A DNA stretch of 64,000 nt from Centrapalus pauciflorus (GCA_020465985.1 JAANYP010003725.1:945001-1009000), one strand, 5' to 3'; numbered from the stretch's first letter, positions 28,049-40,453 are shown. The notes: generated by a model from the sequence alone, not told the origin. Numbers and translations are program-made.

Positions 28049-28654
28049 AACACATATAATATAATTTATGTGTTGATAATTGATTAGGTTGGAAGATACT
28101 TGAAGAAATAGTGACTTTGGAAGGGAAAAATATCGACGATATTATATTTACTTAAACACAACTAACAAAATTACATATATAAATGTCAACAATAATATTA
28201 TAAAAATTAAAATTAATAAAGAAGATGAACTTTAAATAAATTAGTAAAAAAAATATATATTTAAATTAAAATAAAAGTTAAATTTTAAATAAAATACGAA
28301 CAATAGTAAATGTAAATAAAATATTAAAACATAACTATATTTATAAATAAAATAAATGTGTTTATAATGAATTAAGTATATCTATAAATAATATAATTAT
28401 AAAGATAAAATAAAATAAAATAAATGTTGGACTATAAATGGGTAAATAATAAAACCATAGGGACCAAAAGCGTCTCAATGAAAAGGGTAAAAATGTCATT
28501 CTTACAAATTTAACGGTTGTGTCGTTAAGTTTAACGGACGAAGGACTAAAATGGCAAAATTAGCAAAATAGGGATGAAATTTGACCTTATTATGGTTAAG
28601 GGACTGAATCCGAGTAAACCATCAAACCATAAGTATCAAAAATGTCCTTTACTC
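26982..28654. mobile_element. MULE-type element, family B copy 2
   Basis: The ends GAGTAAAGGAC and GTCCTTTACTC are followed by arms of several hundred bp that are inverted complements. They are flanked by a perfect 9-bp duplication AATTATCTA (26973-26981 and 28655-28663). It is related to 2024-3298. Its centre holds two long (TA)n runs with a GTACC-family MITE between them. There is no transposase. Confidence 0.9.
27455..28046. mobile_element. MITE bounded by (TA)n, family GTACC copy 2
   Basis: (TA)n runs at 27458-27543 and 27963-28046 enclose a core of about 420 bp that is the reverse complement of the core at 4064-4495. The core ends AATCAGGTTCATC and GAACCTGACT are imperfect inverted repeats. 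It is rich in ATGTGAATG/CATTCACAT. Confidence 0.65.
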
Positions 28655-28663
28655 AATTATCTA

Positions 28664-29325
28664 TCTTCTTTCTTTTCCTTTCCTTTCTTTTATTTTCTTT
28701 CCGCACTTAAGAAAACAGCGTTAGGGTTTATGTTCTTGTTAGGATCCAAATATGATCAAATATACATGTATTCTTCCTCTTGATAAAAACCGGAGTTGGA
28801 GGAGAGAATCTGGGTTTTCTTTTATCGTTTACAAAGATTTAGGGTTTATGTTCTTGTTAAAAAGAATTGGATTGCTAAATCGTTAACAAAAATTTTGTTT
28901 TTGTTTAGACTAATATGATATTTGTTTAGCTTCTATATGTTTTCTTCTTATTTCTTGTTGTTCTTTGATGATAGATAAAGTAGCTTGTTATTTTAGACAT
29001 TTACTCTACCTTACCTTACCCTACTCTCTCTCATCCACATCATACAACACCCTTTCCTTTCCTAACCTACCTTACCCTTACCATCCTATTTTACTAGGGA
29101 TGACAATTTCGGCTCATTCAAGCAAACGGGTCAAACTGGTTGATAACCAAAAGTCATTAATTTTACATAATTTTGAAAAGTTTAAAAAAAAAACAATTTG
29201 TTTAATACTCCATTTTATAAATTTTCATTTTTGAAAAAAAATTATGTTCTATCTTAATTTTTTACAATAGATCAATTTTACTATCCGGCCCGTTTGGCTT
29301 ATTGAGTCAAATTTGTCACCCTTAG
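28664..29325. other. Intergenic; leader-like sequence, no gene
   Basis: It contains two copies of TTAGGGTTTATGTTCTTGTTA (28722 and 28841) and pyrimidine-rich tracts such as occur in plant 5' leaders, but no supported coding region follows. Confidence 0.4.
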
Positions 29326-29436
29326 GGGGCGTTTGGTTCGCGGATTTCCTGGGATTCACTAGGATTTGCATTTAAAATCCTGTGTTTGGTTCGCAGATTT
29401 CAGTAAGGATTTGAAATCTCAGATTTCTTAAATCTC
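29326..29436. mobile_element. PIF/Harbinger end fragment
   Basis: It begins GGGGGCGTTTGGTTCGCGGA and contains the internal TTGGTTCGCAGATTTC, the same terminal sequences as the element at 48133-53282. No opposite terminus is found, so it is a truncated copy. Confidence 0.6.
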
Positions 29437-29439
29437 TTA

Positions 29440-29655
29440 GGTGGTGTTTGGTTTGAAGGATTTAAACAACCCATTTAGGATTTGGATTTAGAAATCCTTC
29501 ATTATCATGTTTGGATACAATATTAAAAGAAAGGATTTAGCTCATTTAGGATTTTAAATTCTCCACCTTTCATAATCCATCCATACCCCTAAACATTTCA
29601 AAATCCTATCATTTTAAAATCCATCATTTTAAATTCATTCAATCCAAACACCACC
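29440..29655. mobile_element. Tourist-type (PIF/Harbinger) MITE
   Basis: The ends GGTGGTGTTTGGTTTGAAGG and TTCAATCCAAACACCACC are inverted repeats, flanked by TTA on both sides (29437-29439 and 29656-29658), the 3-bp target duplication of the PIF/Harbinger superfamily. At 216 bp it is non-coding. Confidence 0.85.
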
Positions 29656-29658
29656 TTA

Positions 29659-30201
29659 TATACTACCATATTTTTCCACTTACTTCACCTACCCAACTTT
29701 ACCAATCCCATCTTATCTCATCGAGTATGCAACAATCATAATGATTATTTATCATAATCAAGCAACAAAAATAGTTTGATAAAATCTATTATCAATCCTT
29801 GGCATTTTCGTTACCATTCTCATTCCTATTACTTTGTTTCAACCAAGCTCCCCCATAAAATAAGAATTATATAACAATTTATTTTGTGTTTACATCTTTT
29901 TAAGAAATGCAATATTTATTAAGAACAAAACACATACAAACCAAATTCTAACTTTCTGCAAGATTTAGAAAGAAAAGCAAAAGGGCGTTAAGAAACACTA
30001 ACATATAATGTAACGTATACATTATACGCTATATGTAAAACATTGTTGCATAGATTGATAACAAAATATGCTAGAGTTCATTACATAAAATTACAATTAC
30101 ACTTTATTACTTGTATGTTTATCAAATACCTACAACATACGTAAAATCATAGAATGGTAAAAGTTACAAGTTAATTGTATAAAATGGTAACAAATTACAA
30201 A
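29659..30201. other. Intergenic AT-rich, no gene seen
   Basis: No convincing open frame, RNA gene or terminal repeat. A palindromic CGTATACATTATACG lies near 30013. Confidence 0.5.
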
Positions 30202-31257
30202 TCTCTATCTATATCTATATCTTCTATATCTATTAATAAAACAAAACAATTCGTGACACGTGTCACTTTCTCAGCTCTACTAATTTTTGTTTTCCCGCTC
30301 ATTTTGCCTAATATAACATTTTCAATTAATTTACATAATTGATTTTAAATAAACTAAAAGATTACTAATATAATTAATGATTTAAATACTTCCTAATTTA
30401 ATCTCTAATTTACCTAAAATGTTTTATCAAGAGTTATATAATTGATTTATAAAACAAATTTTTTTTATTTTCAAACTTTAAATTAAAATATCACATGTTT
30501 TAATCCTAATTATAATTTATAAATAATAATAAAGGTTTATTATGAAAAAAACCAACATGTTTTCATGTTTTTTTTTTTTTTTTGCGTTTTGTCTCTCCAT
30601 GTTATTTTTTTACATAGAAGTCCTCAAGTTAATTTTTTTCTTTTTGGTTTAGTGAACTTTGTACATTAGAACCTGGTTTTTCAGTTTTTAAAAACTCGGT
30701 TCACAAATTATAATCGGGGCCTAATCTCCAGATTTCACTAAACCAAAAAGGAAAAATTAACTTGTGGTTTTTTATGGAAAAAATAACATGGAGTGACGAA
30801 AACGCAACAAACGTAAAAACATGTTGCTGTTTTTCATAATAAACCCTAATAATAAATGAATAACTTTACTTATTTCTCGTGATATCATGTGTCATCACCA
30901 AGCGATTTACACGTGTCATATCATATTATAGAATAACAAATAACATATGAATCATATCTTTCTAAACTTACATCTAATATAATAAGATTTAAAATCAATT
31001 CAAACCAAATATTCATATTTAAATATTTGATAACTACAACATAATAGAAAGTTTAAAGATTATAAAAAAAACATATTATTATTCATATATATTTAGAATT
31101 CTAAAAAAACTATAGTTTATGTCAAATAATAATATAATTCTTTATATTTTTATAATAAAATTAATATTTTTATGTTTTAATTCTTACCTTGTAGCATGTA
31201 TTTAATACAAACAAATATATATTAAAACATCTGCGTAATACGTGGGTAATAAACTAG
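30202..31257 (+). mobile_element. Non-autonomous Helitron A
   Basis: It starts TCTCTATCTATATC after an A and soon shows ATTAATAAAAC and the palindrome GACACGTGTC. It ends with a hairpin-like CTGCGTAATACGTGGG and CTAG, followed by T. These are Helitron hallmarks: 5' TC, 3' hairpin, CTRR end, insertion between A and T. It contains a 314-bp MULE-type MITE. No Rep/helicase is encoded. Confidence 0.65.
30533..30846. mobile_element. MULE-type MITE, GGGTTTATTATG family copy 1
   Basis: The ends AGGTTTATTATG and CATAATAAACCC are inverted repeats, flanked by a perfect 9-bp duplication TAATAATAA (30524-30532 and 30847-30855). The interior is nearly palindromic (CATGTTTTCATG...CATGTT, GGTTTAGTGAA...TTCACTAAACC-like), so the whole element can fold back. 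It lies inside Helitron A. Confidence 0.85.
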
Positions 31258-31652
31258 TGTTTTATCTAAAATGAATAAATTTGATTTATAATTTTCTATT
31301 TTTTTAAGTTTAAACTAAATATTTAATCGTATATGAAATGTATTAATTTAAAATCCGTTCTCATTCTTAAAATTTGTACATTAATATTTTAAAATTTTGT
31401 TAACAATCGTAATCGATTTAATTTTTCGTTCATAATTCATTGAATAAAAAAGATTCTTATATATAAAAGCAAAATTATAAGTTATTTATCATTAAAAACA
31501 CATCTAAATATGAAAAGAGTAACACGATAATAATTTTCATAAAAGCAATGCTTTCTAATATATTGTAAATATTGTTTTCAAATTAAAAGCAAAAACATTA
31601 CAAAATTGATTTAGGTTTTATTGTAATAATCAGTATTTCAAATATATATTCA
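31258..31652. other. AT-rich spacer between Helitrons
   Basis: No gene or clear repeat boundary. It may be part of a further, older Helitron whose 3' end is at 41098. Confidence 0.4.
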
Positions 31653-32322
31653 CTAGTTTATTAACCCATGTATTACATGGATTGATTGAAAAAAAATATT
31701 TATATAATAAAAATATTTTAAGATACATTTTCAATAATTATAATATACGAATTATACAAAAAAATTGGTAAATCATAAATTTAAATATATTTTATTGCGC
31801 GCATACAGATATTTAATTTAGATTTTATAATAATGTAATACAAGTATAATATTTTTCGTTAACATTCTTTTAGATTAAATGGAAATTATCTGATAGTAAT
31901 AACACATACAAATATGTTACTAAATTATAATGATAAAAAAATTTGAAATCAAAATTTTTAATTTTTTAATTTTTTTTTAATCTAGAACATAATAACAACT
32001 AATGGAAAGTAATACCTGAAAAAATGGTTACTTATATCGGTTACTAAATTTTAATTTAATATTAATTACAAATTTTAATTTAATCTTTTAAACAACTTCT
32101 TTTATTATTTGAACAATAGATGATTTTTGCTCTAGAATAATAGAAGAGAAAACTAACGATTGATGTTGATAATATCATGTCAATAATAACTTCAATACAA
32201 ATGAATAAAATCAAAATTTATTGAATGATTTTAATATATTATTTCTGACGTGTAACAACCTAATTTTGATCTAGTCGTAAAATCAGTAATATTTTGAGCC
32301 GATAATGTAATAAAGTTACATT

Positions 32323-33164
32323 ATTTGAATTATCAGAATCAGATTCTTCATTCTGGACTTGCTTATCTTTTCGCTTATTTTTCTTATCGTTACGTCTTTT
32401 AGCTTCGGCCTCATCTCTGGCCTGAAACTGTTCTTGCATAATTTTATTCTGTTGTTCTGAGTGTTGTGCTAGTAATTGTTGCATCATCTCAAACATTTGT
32501 TGTGGGGTCATGTTGCTTGGTATGTCACCTGATCCTGATCCTGACATCTTCTACTGAAAATTAAAATCAATTTACTATCAGTTTATAGACTTAGATCTAT
32601 GTACCCTTTTTCCCATCCTAACAGTCTGTACATCCTATCTCAGTTCAAACCACCTAAATGATTGATACATATGTATTGCTTCAGTTTGAGATCAAGTATA
32701 CTCACGTAATACTTGATTCACGTAAGGGGCGGTTTTCACAGGATGGTATCAGAGCACTAGTTTGAGTGAATCAAGTATTACGTGAGTATACTTGATCTCA
32801 AACTGAAGCAATACATATGTATCAATCATTTAGGTGGTTTGAACTGAGATAGGATGTACAGACTGTTAGGATGGGAAAAAGGGTACATAGATCTAAGTCT
32901 ATAAACTGATAGTAAATTGATTTTAATTTTCAGTAGAAGATGTCAGGATCAGGATCAGGTGACATACCAAGCAACATGACCCCACAACAAATGTTTGAGA
33001 TGATGCAACAATTACTAGCACAACACTCAGAACAACAGAATAAAATTATGCAAGAACAGTTTCAGGCCAGAGATGAGGCCGAAGCTAAAAGACGTAACGA
33101 TAAGAAAAATAAGCGAAAAGATAAGCAAGTCCAGAATGAAGAATCTGATTCTGATAATTCAAAT
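32323..33164. repeat. Inverted duplication of gag leader around the primer-binding site
   Basis: Arms of about 398 bp (32323-32720 and 32767-33164) are near-perfect reverse complements. Each contains the gag start (MSGSGSGDIPSN) with the 5' leader. The loop of about 46 bp holds the last bases of an LTR (GGCGGTTTTCACA) and the tRNA(Met)-type primer site TGGTATCAGAGC at 32744-32755. Confidence 0.95.
32744..32755 (+). promoter_or_regulatory. Primer-binding site (tRNA-Met type)
   Basis: TGGTATCAGAGC, complementary to the 3' end of plant initiator tRNA(Met), lies three bases after an LTR-like ACA end. It marks the start of minus-strand DNA synthesis for the gypsy element. Confidence 0.9.
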
Positions 33165-36100
33165 CCATAAACCCAAATAGCTCAGCCAAAAGGTTGCAAA
33201 TTCAAAGATTTTAAAGCCAGCGGTGCCCTGAACTTCGAGGGTACTGTGGATCCGATTCAGGCGATGGATTGGATCAGTCATACGGAAGAAATTTTTAGAA
33301 TCTCTGACTGTTTAGATTCTAAGAAAGTGAGCTACGCGTCTGCGTTGTTTGTTGGAGCTGCTCGTGCATGGTGGAAGACACAGCGAAGCATATACGGGGA
33401 GGAAGTCATTCAGACGTTAGAATGGGAGCAGTTTCTTGATATGTTCAATGCGAAATACTGCCCGGTCGACCAGCGAGATAAAATGGAAGTACAACTGATG
33501 CAGCTGACTCAGGGAACGAAGACAGTCGACAAATACGAGCACGAGTTTTCGAGATTATGCGGTTATTCTTCATACCAAGTTGCTACCGAAGAAAGAAAAA
33601 TGAATAGGTTCCGAGTAGGACTCAATCCCAGATATCGACATCCCATGAGTGCGATCAAATACAAGAGTTACTTGGAAATGGTAGAAGCGGCTAGACAAAT
33701 CGAACGAGGTTACTTAGAATACGGCGATCAGCTATACGCTCCGTCTACCAATCCGATGAATCCGTCTCCTCCAAAGAAACAGCGATTTGGCAGATTCTTT
33801 AAGCCAAATAAATTCCAGACTCAGCAATCCTATCAGCATAGTTCACAACCGAAAGCGCAAGCCTACTCACTGACAAACGAGCCACGATTCTGCAAGAGAT
33901 GCAGAAAGTCTCACATGGGATTATGTAATCCAGAAGACGTTACTTGCTTCGCGTGCAACATGATCGGTCACAGCAGTGATGAATGTCCGCAGCAGGGACG
34001 AGGATGTGCGAAGTGTGGAAAAAGAGGACACTTTATGTACCAGTGTCGTAGCGGACCGCGTTATCAGTCTCAATCATCAGCAGGAGGTTCTACAGGGAAA
34101 AGTTCTGCTGCAGCGCCGACTGCACGGACTCGAGCTTTCCAAATTACAGCTGAAGAGGCGAGAGAAACACCAGACGTAGTCACCGGTACGTTTCTGTTAA
34201 ATACGATACCTGCTCGTGTGTTATTTGATTCTGGCGCTAGTCGTTCCTTCATATCGACTTCTTTTGCATCGAGATTATCTAAGTCCCCATCGAAGCTTCC
34301 TGTTATACTTGACATTGAGACAGCCAGTAACAGCTATGTTATGGCTGATTCTGTATATCGAAACTGCACACTACTAGTCGATAATATTGTATTCAATCTC
34401 GACCTCATCCCGATTCCGTTGAAAGAGTTCGATGTCATCATCGGCATGGACTGGCTAATGAACAACGAGGCCACAATTATCTGCAACCGGCGAGTCATTA
34501 GAATCAAATCTTCAGACGGCCGAGTACTTGAGATCAAGGGTGAGAAGCGGAAAGGTGCACATTGTTTTATATCTGTTGAAAAGGCGCATAAATACTTGTC
34601 TAAAGGTCACGACTCTTACCTTTGTTATGCTCTATCTGAGTCCAGCTCTGAAAAGAAATCGTTGTCCGACATTCCTATCGTCTGTGAGTTTCCAGACGTA
34701 TTTCCCGATGACATTTCCGGAGTGCCACCGGAACGACAAGTCGAGTTCAGTATTGACTTGGTTCCTGGTGCGGCTCCTATCGCAAAAGCTCCATACCGAC
34801 TTGCACCTGCAGAAATGCAGGAAATGTCAAAACAACTGCAAGAGCTGTTGGAGAAGGGGTTTATCCGACCGAGTTCTTCTCCGTGGGGTGCACCAGTACT
34901 ATTTGTTAAAAAGAAAGACGGAACTTTCCGTATGTGCATTGATTACCGCGAGTTGAACAAGGTTACAATAAAGAATAAGTATCCTCTGCCCAGAATCGAT
35001 GATCTGTTTGATCAGTTACAAGGAGCCAGTTACTTTTCGAAAATAGATCTCCGATCTGGGTATCATCAGTTAAAAGTCAGAGAAGAAGATGTTCCAAAGA
35101 CAGCTTTCCGTACAAGATACGGCCATTACGAATTTCTCGTGATGCCGTTCGGCTTGACAAATGCACCAGCGGCATTCATGGATCTCATGAACCGTGTGTG
35201 CAGACCAATGTTGGATAAATCAGTTATCGTGTTCATAGACGATATTCTGATTTACTCCAAAACGGAGGCTGATCATTCTATTCATCTGCGGCAATTGCTA
35301 GAGTTATTAAGAAAAGAAAGACTCTATGCAAAATTTTCTAAGTGCGAATTCTGGCTCAGACAGGTATAATTTCTATTATATAAGTCTTGAGCTGTTTCCT
35401 TAACTATTCTATGATTCACCTCAGAATTTGAATTTCTATCTTGATTCTTATAGATCCAGTTCCTTGGCCATGTTGTTTCTGGCAAAGGAATTTCTGTTGA
35501 TCCTTCGAAAGTCGAGGCCGTTCAGAAATGGCAAACGCCTCGCAATGCCTCTGAAATAAGAAGTTTCCTCGGATTGGCTGGTTACTACCGGCGATTCATA
35601 AAGGACTTCTCGAAGATTGCTGTACCTCTAACGACGCTAACACGAAAGAATACTCCTTTCGTTTGGTCCAATAAACAGCAAGAGGCATTTGACATTCTGA
35701 AGCAAAAGCTTATTCAAGCGCCGATTCTAGCCTTGCCAGAAGGTAATGATGATTTCGTTGTCTACAGCGATGCCTCTGGTACTGGTTTAGGATGTGTTCT
35801 GATGCAAAGGGGAAAAGTAATTGCCTATGCTTCAAGGCAATTAAAAGATTACGAGAAAAGTGCACCAACTCATGATCTTGAGTTGGCTGCCGTCACCTTT
35901 GCTCTGAAAATTTGGCGTCACTATCTATATGGGACTCGGTGCCAGCTCTACACCGATCATAAGAGTCTCAAATACCTTTTCACTCAAAAAGATCTGAACA
36001 TGAAACAGCGTCGATCCTTGGAGCTTATCAAGGATTATGACTGCGAGATCTTATATCATCCCGGCAAAGCAAATGTTGTCGCGGATGCGTTGAGTAGAAA

Positions 36101-37631
36101 AGTGTATCCTGAAAAGTGCTGTTATGCCCTGACTCCAGTTATATTCTCTTCTGATCTTATTAAAGACATCAGAGTTGCCCAAGCCGAAGCAATGAAAGAA
36201 GAGAATATTGATTCCGAAAATCTTAAAGGGCAGCTACAATTACTATCTCTGAACCATTTGGGACTTTACTGTCTCCAGGGAAACCGAATCTGGGTTCCTA
36301 AATATGGTTCTATTCGTAGCACTCTTCTGTCTGAAGCTCATCAGTCCAAGTTATCTATTCATCCTGGCAGCTCAAAGATGTACTTTGATCTGAAAGCTGA
36401 CTATTGGTGGCCAGGAATGAAGAAAGACATCGGAAAATATGTTGAAAGCTGCAAAGTATGTCAAATGGTTAAGGCAGAACATCAAAAGCCCTTCGGGGAT
36501 ATGCAACCACTGCCAGTTCCTGAATGGAAGTGGGAGCATATAACAATGGACTTCATTACAAAGTTGCCTAAGACCAAGAAACAACACGACTCCATCTGGG
36601 TAGTCGTGGATCGATTAACGAAATCAGCACATTTTATTCCGATGAAAGAAACTTATTCTCTCGATAGATTGGCGCAGCTGTACATCACTGAAATTATTTC
36701 ACGACACGGTGTGCCAAAGTCTATCGTATCTGATCGTGATAGTCGCTTCACATCCAGATTCTGGCAAGCACTACAAGAAGGGATGGGTACTCGGATTTCT
36801 ATGAGTACTGCTTATCATCCAAATGCAGATGGCCAGAGTGAGCGTACTATCTTAACTCTTGAAGATATGCTTCGTGCCTGCGTTCTTGATTTAGGTGGTA
36901 ACTGGGATGACCACTTGCCGTTGGTCGAATTTTCATACAATAACAGTTATCATTCTACAATCAAGATGTCTCCTTTTGAAGCTCTATACGGAAGAAAGTG
37001 CAGAACTCCTACCTGTTGGCGTGAAACAGGCGAATCGCCAATAGCAGGACCTGCCCTTCTACAGTTGACTCACGAAAAGATTCAACTCGTTAGAAGGAAT
37101 ATTCTAGAAGCTCAGTGCAGGCAGAAGTCATATTATGACAACCGGCATAGATCAATAAGCTTTGCGGTTAACGATTGGGTGATGCTGAAAGTATCCCCAA
37201 TGAAGAATGTGGTGAGATTCATAAAGAGAAACAAGCTAGCTCCGAGATTTATTGGTCCGTTCAAGATTGTGGAAAAGATTGGAAATCAATCTTATCGTCT
37301 TGAACTACCGACTGACTTAGCTGGAATACATCCTGTATTTCATGTTAGTCATCTAAGAAAGAGTTTAGCTGATGAAAGGGAAGTTCAGATACCACATGTT
37401 AACCTGCAGATTGATGAGAAGCTTCGCGTGGTTGAAGAGCCAGAACGTATTCTGGACTCGAAGACCAAAAAGCTTCGGAATAAAGAGATACAGATGGTGC
37501 TCGTCCAGTGGAAACACCACAAAGGTTCGCATCAGTCTTGGGAATCGAGAGATGTTATGAAAGCTACTAAGGCAGTTCTCACCAGTCTAGGTCCCACATC
37601 ATGCAATACGATATCAATCAAACTAAGATAG
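32940..37631 (+). pseudogene. Ty3/gypsy gag-pol polyprotein with in-frame stop and a 90-bp intron
   Basis: The frame opens at 32940 (MSGSGSGDIPSN) and is stopped by TAA at 33168. It continues in the same frame to 35363, is interrupted by a GT-AG intron (35364-35453), and runs on to 37631. Domains in order: gag (AWWKTQRSIYGEEV), two CCHC knuckles (CFACNMIGHSSDEC, CAKCGKRGHFMYQC), aspartic protease (LFDSGASRSFIS), RT (VIVFIDDILIYSK), RNase H (VVYSDASGTGLGCVL, TDHKSLKYLF), integrase with HHCC zinc site and core (DFITKLPK, SIVSDRDSRFTS, NADGQSERTI), and a chromodomain-like tail (EEPERILDSKTKKLRNKEIQ...VQWKHHKG). The last 20 or so residues are LTR-derived because the body joins an LTR piece at 37572. 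Apart from the stop the frame is clean, so the copy is young. Confidence 0.9.
35364..35453 (+). other. Intron in gypsy RT, copy 1
   Basis: CAG|GTATAAT ... TTCTTATAG|ATCCAG. Removing 90 bp joins CEFWLRQ to IQFLGHVVS, the expected uninterrupted RT thumb sequence. Unspliced, the frame stops at the third intron codon boundary (TAA). The same intron with a handful of substitutions is in the second pol copy. Confidence 0.8.
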
Positions 37632-38265
37632 AGTAATTATAATGCGGAAAATTAAATTACAGTACAAGCTATTAAGATTTAAGTTTAATACAGATTTAAG
37701 TTTTTAAATTAAACTTATAAAGGGCACAAGTCTAATCTAATTCATGTCATCATATTATCAAAATAAATCTACCCAGATCACCACAATATCATCATCCAAT
37801 TAGTACCAAAATGAGATTGTTGAGTAGAGGTCTATGATACTTCTGTCTTGATCTTGTAAGACCTAAGAACTAGGTCCGGCAGGTGACTTTCCTTTGCTTT
37901 TTCCTGTAAAATATTAAAGCAACATCTGTAAGCAAAGCTTAGTGAGTTTATAGATTTTCAATATTAACATGCGTGTCAAGCGGAGTCATAATTCTAAGCG
38001 TGATAAGTCTTGGCTGCCGCTACAGCCCTCATCATGATTGAGATATAGTATCTTAAGACTTATGTTTACTTCATTGATCAGACTTGATAAGATTTATTCA
38101 GCTTGACTAGCCCTTATGGTCTATTGTTCTAGACCCGGCTATTTCACCAGTTCTCACGAACTTGGTAATGACCTCCGATGTTCGGCCATGTTGACCTACT
38201 GGTAGCTAGCCCAGTATGTGGCTGATCCCCACGATATAAGCGTGAGTGTGGTTTGAACATCTGTA
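37572..38265. repeat. Two LTR pieces joined in opposite orientation
   Basis: 37572-38060 matches the solo LTR at 6481-6975 in the same orientation. From about 38055 to 38265 the sequence matches 6985-7190 of that LTR in the opposite orientation. They meet at the palindrome CTTAAG (38052-38057), which supplies microhomology. Immediately after 38265 the pol sequence resumes. Confidence 0.85.
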
Positions 38266-38289
38266 AAATATTCGAACATACTCGTTGTT

Positions 38290-40257
38290 ACACGAGCTTT
38301 CCAAATCACCGCCGAGGAAGCCAAAGAAACGCCTGATGTAGTTACGGGTATGTTTTTACTTAACTCGATTCCGGCACGTATACTCTTTGATTCTGGCGCA
38401 AGTCATTCTTTTATATCGACTTCTTTTGCATCAAGATTACATAAAGCTCCATCAAAACTCCCTGTGATTATAGACATTGAGACAGCCAGTAACAACTTTG
38501 TTATGGCTGATTCCGTTTATCGAAACTGCACTCTACTTGTAAATAACATTGTATTCAACCTCGATCTCATCCCGATTCCATTAAAAGAGTTCGACGTTAT
38601 TATCGGCATGGATTGGCTAACGAAAAATGAAGCTACTATTGTCTGCAACCGCCGAATCATCCGAATCAAGACTACAGACGGCCGAGTGTTAGAGATTAAA
38701 GGCGAAAAGCGAAAAGGTGATCACTGCTTCATTTCCATTGAAAAAGCACATAAGTATCTATCTAAAGGTCGCGAATCTTATTTGTGCTATGCTTTATCCG
38801 AAACCAACCCTGAAAAGAAATCTCTGTCTGATATCCCGATAGTCTGCGAGTTCCCGGACGTCTTTCCTGACGACATTTCTGGAGTGCCACCGGAACGTCA
38901 AGTCGAGTTTACTATTGACTTGGTTCCTGGTGCGGCTCCTATCGCAAAAGCTCCATACCGACTTGCACCTGCAGAAATGCAGGAAATGTCAAAACAATTG
39001 CAAGAGCTGTTGGAGAAGGGGTTTATCCGACCGAGTTCTTCTCCGTGGGGTGCACCAGTTCTGTTTGTTAAAAAGAAAGACGGAACTTTCCGTATGTGCA
39101 TCGATTACCGCGAGTTGAATAAGGTTACAATAAAGAATAAATATCCTCTGCCCAGAATCGATGATCTGTTTGATCAGTTACAAGGAGCCAGTTACTTTTC
39201 GAAAATAGATCTCCGATCTGGGTATCATCAGTTAAAAGTCAGGGAAGAAGATGTTCCAAAGACAGCTTTTCGTACAAGATACGGCCATTACGAATTTCTC
39301 GTGATGCCGTTCGGCTTGACAAATGCACCAGCGGCATTCATGGATCTCATGAACCGTGTGTGCAGATCAATGTTGGATAAATCAGTTATCGTGTTCATAG
39401 ACGATATTCTGATTTACTCCAAAACGGAGGCTGATCATTCTATTCATCTACGACAATTGCTAGAGTTATTAAGAAAAGAAAGACTCTATGCAAAGTTTTC
39501 TAAGTGCGAATTCTGGCTCAGACAGGTATAATATCTATTATATAAGTCTTGAGCTGTTTCCTTAACTATTCTATGATTCACCTCAGAATTTGAAATTCTA
39601 TCTTAATTCTTATAGATCCAGTTCCTTGGCCATGTTGTTTCTGGCGAAGGAATTTCCGTTGATCCTTCAAAAGTCGAGGCTGTTCAGAAGTGGCAAACAC
39701 CTCGCAATGCCTCAGAGATAAGAAGTTTCCTTGGATTGGCCGGTTATTATCGGCGATTCATAAAGGACTTCTCAAAGATTGCTGTGCCGCTTACAATGCT
39801 AACACGGAAGAATACTCCTTTCGTTTGGACCGATAAACAGCAAGAGGCATTCGATATTCTGAAACAAAAGTTGATTCAAGCGCCGATCCTAGCCTTGCCA
39901 GAAGGTAACGACGATTTCGTTGTTTACAGCGACGCTTCTGGTACTGGCTTAGGATGTGTTCTTATGCAAAGGGGAAAAGTAATTGCCTACGCTTCAAGGC
40001 AATTAAAGGATTACGAGAAAAGTGCACCAACTCATGATCTTGAGTTGGCTGCCGTCACCTTTGCTCTAAAAATCTGGCGGCATTATCTTTATGGGACTCG
40101 GTGTCAGCTCTACACCGATCATAAGAGTCTCAAATACCTTTTTACTCAGAAAGATCTGAACATGAAACAGCGTCGATCCTTGGAGCTTATCAAGGATTAT
40201 GACTGCGAGATCTTATATCATCCCGGCAAAGCAAATGTTGTCGCGGATGCGTTGGGT
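38290..40257 (+). pseudogene. Second, partial gypsy protease-RT-RNase H block
   Basis: It starts within the gag-protease linker (TRAFQITAEEAKET), then shows protease LFDSGASHSFIS, RT with FIDDILIYS, intron 39526-39615 and RNase H to NVVADAL, where it is cut and joined to LTR sequence at 40255. From about 38.9 kb onward it is nearly identical to copy 1. Protease and upstream parts differ more, so the two blocks derive from two related genomic RNAs or switched between them. Integrase is absent. Confidence 0.9.
39526..39615 (+). other. Intron in gypsy RT, copy 2
   Basis: Same position, same 90-bp length and the same GT/AG borders as the intron in copy 1, with about three base differences. Confidence 0.8.
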
Positions 40258-40453
40258 AGATTTATTTTGATAATATGATGACATGAATTAGATTAGACTT
40301 GTGCCCTTTATAAGTTTAATCTGAAAACCGTAACTGTATTAAACTTAAATCCTAATATTTTGTACTGTAATTTAATTTTCCGCATTATAATTACTCTATC
40401 TTAGTATGGTTGATATCGTATTGCATGAATTGGGACCTAGACTGGTGAGAACT

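Noticed and set aside
34070..34956. Other-frame and antisense frames over gypsy protease/RT (also 36372, 37372, 38898)
   Set aside because: Overlap the conserved gag-pol frame and recur only because the second pol copy duplicates it.
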